Of a DNA stretch of 64,000 nt, positions 1-9,800 are shown in pieces. Both the position numbers and the translations under genes were made by a program. The notes under the pieces are model-generated. The model saw only the letters and a list, made by a program, of their open reading frames with translations, did no database searches and was not told the origin of the DNA. The stretch's first letter is position 1. The number at the start of each line of letters is the position of its first letter. This stretch comes from Rhynchopus euleeides (lineage: Eukaryota > Euglenozoa > Diplonemea > Diplonemida > Diplonemidae). The stretch spans positions 930,001 through 994,000 of the forward strand of contig OY723302.1 of NCBI GenBank assembly GCA_963210315.1. The letters are read 5' to 3'.

Positions 1-321
1 CACGCTCCTCGCGCCTGTGTGCACGGCCTGCCCCCTGTGCACCCTCTGCAGCTGCCCTGCATACTTTCGGGACAACTTCGCAGACCACCTGGGTGCAGCA
101 GCCATGACCCCACACCCTGCCCCCTGCTCCCTCGGCCCCGGGCAGTGTTCACGCTGGCTGAGAGGTGGCCGCGTGCTGTCCCTCGGAATGTTGCTGGAAA
201 TGTCAGCCCCGTGTGGCTGGTTCGTCTGCAGTGCAGAGCTCTGTGTGCGCCCCTCCGTACCCAACACCCCAACACATGCACACCATCGCATCCCCACCAC
301 AGATAACGATCCGTTCTCCCG
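1..321. other. Upstream region of the first gene
   Basis: I see no gene in this C-rich stretch. Short open frames cover it in several phases but look like random open frames in GC-rich DNA. It probably holds the 5' untranslated region of the WD40 gene that starts at 322: a pyrimidine-rich run ends in CCACCACAG at 302, 19 bases before that ATG, and could be a trans-splice acceptor. Confidence 0.4.
282..302 (+). promoter_or_regulatory. Putative spliced-leader acceptor of the first WD40 gene
   Basis: A C/T/A run poor in G ends in CACAG 19 bases upstream of the ATG at 322. In euglenozoans a capped leader is spliced onto such AG sites. The assignment is inferred from position and composition only. 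Confidence 0.3.
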
Positions 322-1305
322 ATGACAGCTGCCGTGCTGATATGGCTGTGCGTGGGTGCGACAAAGGAGCCCTGTCTCGCCGGCACCCCCACGCAGTGTA
401 CCCACAGTCTTGACAACCCAGCGGCCAGCAGCAGGACTGCCGACATATCGCCTGACGGCACTCTGGTGGCCATGGCAACCAGCCTGGGGACATATGTGGC
501 CAACATCCAGACGGGTGTGTATGCGTGGTCTGAGAGCACTTCGGTGACTGCCGAGGCCGCTGCTTTCTCCCCAGATGGCAGGTTCCTGGTGATTGCCAGT
601 GGGTCGGGGACGGGTCAGGGCACGAAGGTTGTTGACCTTGTGAGTGGTGCGATCGTGTGGCAGGACACCTCGAAGCCGGCATCCGCAGTGGACTACTCAC
701 CAGACGGTACTAAGGTGGTCAGCGGGAACGGCGATGGGTCGATCGAAATCCGCGACGCAGCCTCCGGTGCCGTTCTACAGACCCTGTCTGCTGGGCAGGG
801 GACATTGGTGCGCCGCGTGCGGTACTCGCCAGACGGGACGCTCATCATGACCGCTGTGGATACTCACTCGTCATTCAAGATCTGGGATGCAGCGAGTGGG
901 ACCCAGCTGCGCAGCCTGTGGTATCCCGGCCCCACGGGGGACGTGCAGTTCAGTCCCGATTCCACCCTCATTGCGGCGACCAACACCGACCTCGCGGTCG
1001 TGATCTGGAAGACTGACGGCACGAAGGTGCGCACGTTGACAGTGGCAACCGCATGGCCAAGCTGGCACATGTCTGTCGTCTTCTCGCATGATGGCACGCG
1101 ACTGTTCGTCGGGCTCTGGGGTTCCATCGAGGAGTGGGACGTCAGCACGGGCACCAAGCTGGCCGCACTGGATGTTCCATACACGAAGTGGGTCCATGGT
1201 CTGGCCCTGTCACCTGATGGCAACACCCTGGTCTCTGCTCTCCGTGACGAAAGCCACTTCCTCGTCTGGGACGTGTCCCCGCCTGCACCACCGCTTGCGC
1301 CTTGA
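322..1305 (+). CDS. WD40/beta-propeller repeat protein (327 aa)
   Basis: The protein is almost entirely a beta-propeller. Seven blades can be counted from the recurring 'SPDG'-type turn (SPDGTLV, SPDGRFL, SPDGTKV, SPDGTLI, SPDSTLI, SHDGTRL, SPDGNTL) and from blade ends such as 'IRDAASG', 'IWDAASG' and 'EWDVSTG'. Seven blades is the usual closed WD40 propeller. The first 20 residues (MTAAVLIWLCVGA...) are hydrophobic and could be a signal peptide or part of the last strand. The ATG at 322 is the first in frame and follows a possible trans-splice acceptor. The 'SPDG / WDxxTG' style is that of the rapidly evolving WD40 families of protists and bacteria, which serve as interaction platforms. No catalytic domain is visible and the specific function is unknown. 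The next gene also carries WD40 repeats. Confidence 0.8.
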   Translation: MTAAVLIWLCVGATKEPCLAGTPTQCTHSLDNPAASSRTADISPDGTLVAMATSLGTYVANIQTGVYAWSESTSVTAEAAAFSPDGRFLVIASGSGTGQGTKVVDLVSGAIVWQDTSKPASAVDYSPDGTKVVSGNGDGSIEIRDAASGAVLQTLSAGQGTLVRRVRYSPDGTLIMTAVDTHSSFKIWDAASGTQLRSLWYPGPTGDVQFSPDSTLIAATNTDLAVVIWKTDGTKVRTLTVATAWPSWHMSVVFSHDGTRLFVGLWGSIEEWDVSTGTKLAALDVPYTKWVHGLALSPDGNTLVSALRDESHFLVWDVSPPAPPLAP

Positions 1306-3154
1306 TGCGGCACGCATGAACTTCACTGCCGACGCGATCCACAGTTGCCACCAGCGGCGCTGACGAGCTGCTGCCGTGTCAGACCTTCAGGCACCCTGCT
1401 CTCTTCACCGTCTTTTTTTCGTTGATCTTCATTTCTACTTCTCTCCAACTGCCCCTCCTCCACCTCCCAGATCCATTCCCTCCCAGAACGACGCGTTTGC
1501 GTTGCGGTGCTGCAGAACCATCCCAGCTGTTGTCTTTGGGTGTTCTACTGCAGCCTCGAGCTTGGCGTGTGCCACTGCGGGCACCCTCTGTGCCTGAAGT
1601 TATCGGCCGTGCCATCTCCACCGCCCCCACCCAGCCGTGCATGCCCAGCTGCCGATGCGGCGAGCTGTCGTCTCTCCCTCTCGCCATGCCGTGCGCTGCG
1701 CGGCGTGGCATGCGTTCCCCACGACAGCACGGCACACCCCCTCCGCCCCCCCTCCCCTCCCGTAACTACTACTGGCACTGCCTGCCCTGCCCTCCCTTCC
1801 CCAGATCGCTTCATCCCTTTTTCCTCTGTGTGGCACCGGTCTCGCCTGGAGCCAGCAGACTGCTGCGTCACCCCTGTGCTCCTTCTGCACATAAGAGGTG
1901 CCCGCGGTGTTGCCGGTGCGAGCAGGGTTTCCAGCGTTCCACGACTTTCTTCGGCCCCCGTTCTCTTTTACGTCGAAGCAGGTCATGCTTTGACAGTCAC
2001 CCAACAAGGCGCTTGTTAGGCGAAAAAATGCAACGATGGGGGAAGTGCTCGGTGCTTGCCGTCATACAGTATCATGCGTCTGCTAATCACACAATGCACC
2101 TCCGCATGCAAAGCTTGCTGTGTGTGTTTCGTGCGATCACCGAGAATCGTTCTCCTTCACCTTTCATGTTGTCCGTGAATGATCCTGCACGAACCCCATT
2201 TGTGTTTTTCGGCGTAGCCCAACTGCGTAAACTTCCTGTGACTTTGCTTGGTTTTGTGACACTCCCCATCCTCATCCCCCACTCACACCGCTTCATCAGA
2301 CTGGGATGTGGTGGAAGAAGCTATTGGAGGCAGCGATTGCCATGGTTTCCTGTCCTCTCGCTCAGTCGATTCAGGATTCAGCGAGGAACCCAATTCCCTA
2401 CAGTTGTTGTTGTTGGCACCCAACAAGGTGCTAGATGTGTCCGTACGTGCGCTGTCTGTAGTTTGGCGGACACTGGTGTGCCTGATTGTGCCCCTTCTAA
2501 GCACCTCTGAACTACCTTCAAACGGCCTTTTTTTAGGGTGTCATATTATTTTCTTGTGGTCCCTGGCGGCTGGAGGAAAAGGGTGAGGTGGGTGGGTGGG
2601 GCAGTGTGCTCAGCTCCCGTCACCAATCCCTGAACCAGCTATCCAGTTCGATTGGATCAAGATATGCCAGTTAATCGCCCGCCGCCGTTCCGCACCTAAT
2701 AGCCCCCTTTGTCGTGATAGTGACACGCCTTCCTCTGCTGCGTCGCTTTGGACGTGTGGCGCAGCGTTCCTGGGGCACACGCGACGATTTCGGGTGATTC
2801 GCAGCGGCCCTACCCCAACCCCCCCGATCAGCCCCAAGCAACCCTTCTCCCTCTTTTATTGTCCGTCACTCAGTGTCACCTCAACGCCACACACCCTGCT
2901 CCAACTGGTGTCGGTTGCCAGTCGGCGGTGCAGTCGCAACGGGTGCCAGTCACAGCACATACCCAGAGTCATTGGAGTGTTGATGGTGGATGGTGATGTG
3001 TATGTGCATCAATTTAAATAAAGCAGTCGGCAGAGTCAATCGTTGGCGTCAGGGCGCACTTTATCTCAACACACCACCTCCCTAACTACCGTGTGTCAGG
3101 GGGCAACTCACCCATCCCCATCACCCTAAAAGCTGAGCAGCTGGTCGCCAAGTC
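1306..3154. other. Long intergenic region between two WD40 genes
   Basis: This stretch of about 1.85 kb is C- and T-rich, with no recognisable protein. A 362-residue open frame at 1422-2510 has arginine-, proline- and cysteine-rich composition typical of non-coding GC-rich DNA. The short motif CACCCAACAAGGYGCT occurs twice, near 1998 and 2418. A pyrimidine-rich run ending in CAG near 3099 may be the trans-splice acceptor of the next gene. Confidence 0.5.
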
Positions 3155-4270
3155 ATGGATGTGTCTGTCCATCACACCGGTACCGGGAACAGCTGTGTCG
3201 TCTGTGTTCCGGAAGGCGGGACCGTGGTCGGGCTGAAGGCGGATGCGTTGGACGCGATGTTCCCGGGTTCTATCAACGCGGTCCGCGAGGCTGCATGCGT
3301 GGCAGCACACATCGAAGGGTGTGAGGAGGAGCTGGACGATGCACAGCGCGTTGCCGACACAGGTCTGGAGGACGGGGGTGCTGTCCAGCTCGTCCCATGC
3401 TGGCCCAACATCAAGGCTCCCGCAGTCTACTCATCTCCGCGTGGCGGCGATATGCGACGCATCGCACTGTCGAGGTGTGGGACACTGTGTGCTGTGGGCT
3501 GCAATAAAGGACCTGTCACTGTGTTTGACACCATCACCGGTGCTGTGGCGGCAGAATTAACACACGGCAGCGATGATATTCGTTGCACTGCATTCTCTGT
3601 CTGTGGGAAGTGGTTGGCAACATGCTCTTCTGACGGCACCATCTGTGTGTGGCTGACATCAACGTGGAAGGAGGTGTGCATGCTCGACCACAACAGTACC
3701 ATCGTGTACAGTGCAGCGTGGTCACACTGCGGACGTCTGGTGTCCGGAGACAACTTAGGAAAAGTGCGCATGTGGGACTTGACGGGCACACCGAGCGCCA
3801 CAGTGCTGGAGGGTCACAGCAAGGGTGTTGTCAGCATTGCTGTGGCGGGCACGAGGATCTTCAGTGGGTCAATGGACAAGTGCATCCATGTGTGGGCTAT
3901 CAGCACCCTCACAAACACAGACACCCTAAGGGGGCACACTGCTACGGTTAACCACATCGCCCTGACGAGGGACGAGCAGCATCTGGTGTCGTGCTCTGAC
4001 GACAGATTACTCAAGGTGTGGAGCACAGCCTTCCTCATCTGTCTGCGTACTGTGCAACTAATCAGCGCACCCTATTCACTTGCTGTGTCACAACCAGGTG
4101 ATGTTGTTGCAGTGGAAGTTTTTGGAACCGCACTGTACCGCCTCAGCACAGGTGAGTGTCTCGGGAAGGCAGAAGGGCATGGTCGTAGTGTTGCACTCAG
4201 CCTTTGCGGGAAGTGGGTCTTCGCACCAAAGCATGGCAGTTCAGTCTCCGTGTCTTCCGTTTCACCCTGA
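3155..4270 (+). CDS. Ubiquitin-like N-domain plus WD40 propeller protein (371 aa)
   Basis: Residues 1-85 resemble a ubiquitin-like fold: an early strand (SCVVCVPEGGTVVGL), a helix-like stretch, and the ending 'EELDDAQRVADTGLEDGGAVQLVP', which matches the usual ubiquitin-like pattern 'L.D...L.D.GL.DG..V.L'. Residues 95-370 form a WD40 propeller with blade ends such as VTVFDTITG, ICVWLTSTW, VRMWDLTG, IHVWAIST and LKVWST. The start at 3155 is the first ATG of the frame. A ubiquitin-like module on a propeller suggests an adaptor that docks a ubiquitin-pathway or signalling partner, but this is inference from architecture. The first WD40 gene upstream lacks the N-domain and differs in repeat sequence, so the two do not look like a recent tandem duplication. 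The WD40 call is firm; the ubiquitin-like call is moderate. Confidence 0.75.
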   Translation: MDVSVHHTGTGNSCVVCVPEGGTVVGLKADALDAMFPGSINAVREAACVAAHIEGCEEELDDAQRVADTGLEDGGAVQLVPCWPNIKAPAVYSSPRGGDMRRIALSRCGTLCAVGCNKGPVTVFDTITGAVAAELTHGSDDIRCTAFSVCGKWLATCSSDGTICVWLTSTWKEVCMLDHNSTIVYSAAWSHCGRLVSGDNLGKVRMWDLTGTPSATVLEGHSKGVVSIAVAGTRIFSGSMDKCIHVWAISTLTNTDTLRGHTATVNHIALTRDEQHLVSCSDDRLLKVWSTAFLICLRTVQLISAPYSLAVSQPGDVVAVEVFGTALYRLSTGECLGKAEGHGRSVALSLCGKWVFAPKHGSSVSVSSVSP

Positions 4271-4436
4271 GTGCATGTCTCGGAACCTGTTTCCCTCGCC
4301 TTGTGTTTGCTGGTTTGTTCTTCCCTACGCACGAGGAATCCACTCGATCTCCTTCGCCTTGAAAAGGCACAGATATTTTTTGCACAAGCTTACCTTTTGT
4401 TTGTCACACACAACTAGAAGAAAGCTTGTCACAGTG

Positions 4437-4700
4437 AAAAAGATAGTTGGCAGCGCTTTGGGTGACAAACACAATCTACCTTGCCTTGTTGCTATGACTG
4501 TGCGCACACTCACACCAACCTTCATCAGGCAAAACACGTGGGAGGCCTTCGCTCTGTGCCACTGTGTGTCAAACTGTGTCACTTTGCAGCCAGTGTTGTG
4601 AGGCGGCTCACCATTCATCACTTCTCTGCATTTCTGAGCGAAGGCCCCCCGTGAGGTTTGTTCACCCGGGTTTGGCGCACAAACAACGCCTTATCTTTTT
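4437..4700 (+). repeat. AAAAAGATA inverted-repeat element, copy A
   Basis: The repeat starts AAAAAGATAGTTGGCAGCGC and ends in CCTTATCTTTTT, so its outermost nine bases (AAAAAGATA) are inverted at the two ends. Closely related copies lie at 12403-12511 and, in reverse orientation, at 51141-51298. Compared with the last, this copy is interrupted at 4541-4650 by a separate small element. No coding capacity is visible. It behaves like a non-autonomous inverted-repeat family scattered between genes. Confidence 0.7.
4541..4650. mobile_element. 110-bp MITE nested in repeat copy A
   Basis: The insert has near-perfect terminal inverted repeats: GGAGGCCTTCGCTC at the left and GAGCGAAGGCCCCCC at the right. 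It is flanked by GTG on both sides. The copy of the host repeat at 51141-51298 shows the uninterrupted sequence (CACGTGAGG), so the insertion boundaries can be read directly. A 3-bp target duplication fits PIF/Harbinger- or CACTA-type elements, but no transposase is present to decide. Confidence 0.7.
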
Positions 4701-5234
4701 GCACTGGTTCGTTACCTGTGCGGGGTATGTGTGCACACATGCGCTGCCAGTCTTCTCTGCTCGAGACCAGAGAAACGTATGCCGATTTTACCAGTTCTTT
4801 TGGAAGAACAGCTAGCTTTTTGCACCAACGAGACTTGTGGCAGTGTTCAATATCTGCACACATGCACTAGCAGGCACCGTTCGTACAAACAAAGAACGCA
4901 ACTCCAAGTCTTTTTCGGATTCAGACTGACCTCGCTACGAGTCAGTGACTGGGAGTTACTGGCAGTCACGCCGAAATTGCGAAAATTGGCCCGTCTCCCC
5001 TGGCCAGCCAAAACCCCCACCTGACTGACTGACGAGTTGTGACTGGGAGCGAGGGCCCTCGCAAACTGATACACCAAGCAGACCTGGATGGCCTGACCCC
5101 CTCCCCCCCTCCCTATCTCCTTTGTATCCTCCGACCTGCAGCAAGACCCCCCCACCCTACCCCATCACACCCACCACCCCTCCCCACCACAGCCGCACGC
5201 CCCCCCTGCTCCCGCCCGGGGCGTGGGCTACACA

Positions 5235-8200
5235 ATGGAGACATCCACCGGGATGACGGATGTGATGCGCTGGCTGCTGGACTACTCATCGGGTGATGGG
5301 CACACCCCGGAGGGCCTGACCCACCTCCTCCAGGAGCGCCACGAATGCGTCAACATCGGGTCGGCGGACGGCACCACCGCGCTGCACATCGCATTCCAGC
5401 CCTGCCCCCGCTGGACCCCTGAAGACCACACCGCCGTGATAAACTCCCTCCTCTCCTACGGCGCTAACATGCACCTTGCGGATGAGGCAGGGCTGACCCC
5501 ACTCTCGCGCCTGGCACCCTCCCCTCACAAGGAGTTTGTCCTGAGTGCCATCGCGGGGTACCGCGAGTCGGCAGACGCCGCTGCCCCACCGTGCGCTGCT
5601 CCTCTGTCTACCATTCTCGACACCGACCCACCTTCTGGGTTTAGATGCATGACCCCTTCCTGTGTATCAGAGCATGTGATCTATGCCATCAGGGGGTTTT
5701 CCGAAATCATCGCGTGGGATATGCGAGCGCAGCCCTCTCAAGGGGGGGGCTTCCCTGGACTGGAAGGCACGTCAGCCATACCAGTTTCGGTGCATGTCCC
5801 CAGCGCGGAAGTGCATCTCCTCAGGGGGAAGCTTTCCGTGCTGTCGGAGCAGATCGCATTCTACCAGAGAGAGGCAAATCAGGAGAACTCCGGGGGTGAC
5901 GGGGCTGGCCTGCCCACCCCTTCCCCTGCGAAAACCGCAGAGACGCTCTGCCGGTCTCACTCCGACATCTCCCGGAGGCTTGAAGCAGTCCTCTCCGAGC
6001 AGCCTATTGGATCCTTCTCTGTGTTCAGCGCACCTCTCAAGCGGGCCCCCCCCTGCGGACCCCCACCCCCGGAGTACATCTGGACCGACACGGGGGTCAT
6101 CCTCGAGGTGTCCTTCGGGAGTGGGGGAGTGGTTTCAAAGGAGGACGCCCTCACCCCCGAAGGGATGAACCAGCTGTGGACGATGTATATCGAATACCCG
6201 ATTGGGGGGGGCGGTGGGGATGGCAGTCCCGTAACCAGGCCTGCCCTGTGGGGGTCTGAAAAAAAGAAAGCTGGGTTGGGGAGCCTCTACCCCGTCCGGA
6301 AGGCGGTGTCGCGGGTTCGCTGCAGCGATGCCCCGCGGTTCTCCACCGGGTCAGGCGGGCTGCCTGGGATTCTGGTGGACACACTCGGCAACACAATCTG
6401 CCTCGCCCGGCACCTCGGGAAGGCGGAGGGCTCCGCCCTCCTCCACGGAGGGCTTAACGCCACAGCCTCCTCCGTTGAAACCACCCCAGCCTCAACCTGC
6501 CTCGATGCCGACGCAACCCCACCGCTCCACCCCCTCATGTTCTGCACCGCCCGCACCACCCTCTTCCCCCCCGACACCTCCGTTCTGTCCGAAGAGCGCC
6601 TCGCCCCTCTCCGCGGCGGTACCCTCGGTTCCACCGGAGGTGGCAAGCTCTACGGCCGCCTCCCAGGGGAGTCGCAGCGCAGCGGAGGAGGGGCGAAGGC
6701 TGTGGGGAGGGGAACCCCCTCTGTTGCGCGGCACTTCATCACCTCGGAGGGGGAGGGGTGGTCGGGCGGAGCGGGTATTGCCTCGGGGGAGGTGGATGCA
6801 GCGTTCGAATCGGTTCGGCAGTCTCTCTCGTTTGTCGGGGTGCGGAAGTGCGGGAGGGGGCACTATGTGTTTGCGACGGAGTCTGAGCCGACTGTCTTCC
6901 ACTCTGGGGTCTGGTCCCGCGGGTGGGGTGGGTGTGTTGGGGTCGGAAGCGGATTCCCGATCACCTCCATCGAGGCCCTCGACACCCAGCCCTCCCGGGT
7001 CTGCCGCCACGGCTGCGACAGGCCCCTCTTCGCCGTCGTCTCCAAAACGGTCCTCATCCTCCAAATCTCCAATGAGGCACAGCTGGAAAATCCGAACAAA
7101 TCCGAACACCCCACAGGGGAGACCGAGACCCAAGGAGGTGACTCAACCATACCAACAGGCGCCTCCTCATGCCTCTCCTCGTCGCCTGCGCTGTTTGATA
7201 TGGCTTCGACCTATGTGGAGCAGATGGGGGTTTCCCGGGGCCCAGCAGGGGGGTTGAAGCTGAGAACAGTGTTTGCGATTCCGAGGGATCGCCTCCCGGA
7301 TCACACGTACTATGTCAGGTTTCACCCGGTGGAGGATTCGGTGGTTTTGATCCGGGCAGGCGTGGGGCATGACATCTCCCGGATCTCATACATCGACAGC
7401 AGATGCGCCATGCTGTGTGGGGTGGCGTACAGCAGTGCCGCAGATGAAGCAGCAGCAGCAGTTGCATCCTCACCCCCATGCTCCCCGAGGCATTCCGTTG
7501 CCGCCGCAGAGGAGGGTGATGACGGCCTCCGCGACGCCTCCCATCCTTTGCTGTGCGACTTCTCAAACCCTGCTGCTGTCGCTGCCGCCGCCGCCGCCAC
7601 CTCCCCGGCATCTGCCGATGCGGGGTGTGCCAACCCCCTCCACTCCACACCGGGTGTGCCACACAGCGGCAGCACCGCCGGTGGAGGAGGGGTTATCGAT
7701 CCACACCACGCATCCTACACATTCTGCTTCTCCAAATCTGGGCAGATTCTGCACCGCCTGTCCCACGCCACCGGGGCACTCTCCACTTTCTCCTGGGCTG
7801 AGATTGCCCTGGAGGGCCTGGAGGCACGGCAGGCGACAGAGGGGGGGTGGAGCGGCGGGTTGAACAACCTCTCCCCACGCCGCCCCCAGTTGAAAATCCG
7901 ATCGAATGACTTCGGGGTTCCGGAGGGGCTGCAGGATGGGTCGTATCTCTATAGGGAGGGTCAGGAGGGGTCGAGCCGTGCCGACAGCCTGGCCCTGCAG
8001 TATGGGAGCTACCGCGGGGGGAAAAGCGAGGGGGATCTCCCGGGGAGCAACAGCGGGGGGTCGTACATCTCGCAGCAGCGTTCCAGCTTCTCCCGCTTCC
8101 CGCTCCCCTCGGGCGTGCCCCTCCCGGAGGATCGTGTGGGGGGGTCAAGTGGTGCCTCGCCTGAAGAGGGGGTATCACCCGCGCCTTACCGCAACCTGTG

Positions 8201-9116
8201 CTACACCAGACCCCCGAGGGATGACGAGACACCCCTCGGAGAAGAGCACCCCCTCCCCGCAGCAGCTGATGACGACGAGGAAGCTTATGCCACCCTCTGC
8301 CGTGCCGCAGAGGAGCAGAGGAAAAATGCATTGGTGCCCTCCTTCAGCGCCCTGGTCCTGCTGGGGTGGGATGCCGGGGCGGAGAACCCCGGGGGAGATG
8401 ACGGCCTGCGGGATTGCCTCACGCTCTTCCAGAGGGTTGTGTCGTCGGAGGGGGGGCAGCCTGTCCTGACGGCGCACTGCGCTGCCTCGGTCCCCCCGAG
8501 AGATCTCAGGATGGTGAAGGCGGTGGCGAGGTTCCCCACTCCTCTCTCAGCCCTGAGCTGCTGCGTCGTGTCGCTGCTGCGGTGCCACGAGAGGGGTGTG
8601 GGGTGCGGGGGAGCGGTGCGGTTTTCAATCCACTTCTCCAGGCAGAAGGGGGATATGTTCGTACCCCCCTCCCTCGCTGTCGCGGCGTCACACCTCAGCA
8701 GCGCGGAGCCACGCTCCATCTGCATGTCGGCTGACGAGGTCCGGGCTCTCTCCCCCTTTGCAACTCAAGCCTCCGTGTTCCCCACAGACATCCACTTGAG
8801 ACGGATCGGTGATGACGGGGCTATCAGCGGAGGCACCGCCGACACCTTCACCAGCAGCGGCCTGTGCGGCAGCCTCTCCAGCGCCCTCTCCGCGCCCTCC
8901 GAGATGACGTGGCCTGTCACGCACCCCAAGGCGACAGTGGTGGGTCACGGGGATACCCTCCTCAGCGTCAACAGGTCTACGGGGTTTCGGACCCTCCGGG
9001 GGTCAAAGAGGGGCGGTGGCGGGAGGGCCGGGCTGTATGTGTGTGTGCCGCGGTACCCCAACCCCGACGAGGTGCCGGAGTATGTCCCGAAGAGGCAGAG
9101 GTTGTTCTGGGATTGA
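5235..9116 (+). CDS. Large ankyrin-repeat-headed protein (1,293 aa), function unknown
   Basis: I start at the ATG at 5235 because the longer frame begins only with GTG. Residues 15-110 hold two to three ankyrin-type repeats ('ADGTTALHIAFQ', then 'INSLLSYGANMHLADEAGLTPLSRL'). The rest is a mosaic of glycine-, serine- and proline-rich linkers and islands of ordinary hydrophobic sequence, for example around residues 360-395, 510-600 and 660-715. These islands read like beta-strands (CLARHLGKAEG, VFATESEP, LFAVVSKTVLILQIS, TYYVRFHPVEDSVVLI, TFCFSKSGQILHRL) and may be a diverged propeller. The final 40 residues end in a basic/aromatic tail, PEYVPKRQRLFWD. I do not recognise the family. The frame is open throughout, with no sign of an intron. 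A pyrimidine-rich tract ending in AG at 5192 precedes it. Confidence 0.75.
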   Translation: METSTGMTDVMRWLLDYSSGDGHTPEGLTHLLQERHECVNIGSADGTTALHIAFQPCPRWTPEDHTAVINSLLSYGANMHLADEAGLTPLSRLAPSPHKEFVLSAIAGYRESADAAAPPCAAPLSTILDTDPPSGFRCMTPSCVSEHVIYAIRGFSEIIAWDMRAQPSQGGGFPGLEGTSAIPVSVHVPSAEVHLLRGKLSVLSEQIAFYQREANQENSGGDGAGLPTPSPAKTAETLCRSHSDISRRLEAVLSEQPIGSFSVFSAPLKRAPPCGPPPPEYIWTDTGVILEVSFGSGGVVSKEDALTPEGMNQLWTMYIEYPIGGGGGDGSPVTRPALWGSEKKKAGLGSLYPVRKAVSRVRCSDAPRFSTGSGGLPGILVDTLGNTICLARHLGKAEGSALLHGGLNATASSVETTPASTCLDADATPPLHPLMFCTARTTLFPPDTSVLSEERLAPLRGGTLGSTGGGKLYGRLPGESQRSGGGAKAVGRGTPSVARHFITSEGEGWSGGAGIASGEVDAAFESVRQSLSFVGVRKCGRGHYVFATESEPTVFHSGVWSRGWGGCVGVGSGFPITSIEALDTQPSRVCRHGCDRPLFAVVSKTVLILQISNEAQLENPNKSEHPTGETETQGGDSTIPTGASSCLSSSPALFDMASTYVEQMGVSRGPAGGLKLRTVFAIPRDRLPDHTYYVRFHPVEDSVVLIRAGVGHDISRISYIDSRCAMLCGVAYSSAADEAAAAVASSPPCSPRHSVAAAEEGDDGLRDASHPLLCDFSNPAAVAAAAAATSPASADAGCANPLHSTPGVPHSGSTAGGGGVIDPHHASYTFCFSKSGQILHRLSHATGALSTFSWAEIALEGLEARQATEGGWSGGLNNLSPRRPQLKIRSNDFGVPEGLQDGSYLYREGQEGSSRADSLALQYGSYRGGKSEGDLPGSNSGGSYISQQRSSFSRFPLPSGVPLPEDRVGGSSGASPEEGVSPAPYRNLCYTRPPRDDETPLGEEHPLPAAADDDEEAYATLCRAAEEQRKNALVPSFSALVLLGWDAGAENPGGDDGLRDCLTLFQRVVSSEGGQPVLTAHCAASVPPRDLRMVKAVARFPTPLSALSCCVVSLLRCHERGVGCGGAVRFSIHFSRQKGDMFVPPSLAVAASHLSSAEPRSICMSADEVRALSPFATQASVFPTDIHLRRIGDDGAISGGTADTFTSSGLCGSLSSALSAPSEMTWPVTHPKATVVGHGDTLLSVNRSTGFRTLRGSKRGGGGRAGLYVCVPRYPNPDEVPEYVPKRQRLFWD

Positions 9117-9800
9117 GCGGGGGGGTGAGGGGGTGGGGGGGGGGCAGGTTGCGGGGAGGGCGTTGCAAAATCGCACGTCCCCGTGCCTCTGACCCCCACC
9201 TATACCCCTTCCTTCCATCCCTCAGCCCCTCGCCTCCTCGCTCCCTTTCGCTTGTCATGCGCGTATGGGGTGGGTGTCGGATGGAGAGGTATGGTGGGGT
9301 GGGGGGTATGCACGTTCTGAAGTTGGGCAGAGTGTATCACGCAGGCCGTATGCGCTGAGCTAGATAATTCTTCCTTTGGCGGCGCCCGAAGCAGAGGGTG
9401 CCATGCGTGATTGCCAGATGCTGTGTGGCATAGCTCGCCGTGCATCGTTCCCTCGCACTTACCAGATGCGAAGCGGTGTAGTATGGCCTTGAGCTTTGAA
9501 CAGTCCTTAATCTGTTCGGACTGTGTCACGTGTTGGAAAATAACCGGTTTCATTATGCAACGAAGAAGGAGAGGTTGTGGTGGTGGTGGGACCCCCCTCC
9601 CCCCCCGACTACCCCCCCGCAAACGAATTTTTTTCTTGCCACCTTTTTTGCCTTTGCCTTGACAGCCCCCCTACCCCCCCCCCCTCCATCTCTGCGCCAC
9701 TCCAAAGGCACACCTCCCCAACAACCCCTCGCGGGGGGGGGGGGGGAGGGTGGGGAGGGAGTGAGGCTGTCCCGCCCCGCCCCCCCTCCGCCACTTTCAG
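9117..9800. other. Intergenic region with long C- and G-runs
   Basis: There is no gene. G-rich runs near 9120-9145 and 9730-9750, and C-rich runs throughout, make it low complexity. It ends in a strong pyrimidine tract and CAG directly against the next ATG. Confidence 0.5.
9776..9800 (+). promoter_or_regulatory. Putative trans-splice acceptor directly against the start codon
   Basis: A pyrimidine tract (CCGCCCCCCCTCCGCCACTT) followed by TCAG ends at 9800, and the ATG of the next gene begins at 9801. If used, the mature mRNA would consist of the spliced leader plus the open frame with no native 5' leader. The call rests on position and composition. Confidence 0.45.

Larger units (their letters stand above)
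4271..5234. other. Intergenic region carrying a repeat element
   Basis: There is no gene here. It contains the AAAAAGATA repeat (4437-4700) with a 110-bp element nested in it, followed by about 500 bases of pyrimidine-rich DNA. The tract around 5140-5192 ends in CCACCACAG, 43 bases before the next ATG, and is a good trans-splice acceptor candidate. Confidence 0.5.

Noticed and set aside
1422-2510. 362-residue open frame in the first large intergenic region
   Set aside because: The composition (Arg, Pro, Cys, Ser) and lack of any domain-like pattern match chance frames in C-rich DNA. It is not preceded by an acceptor-like site better than others nearby.
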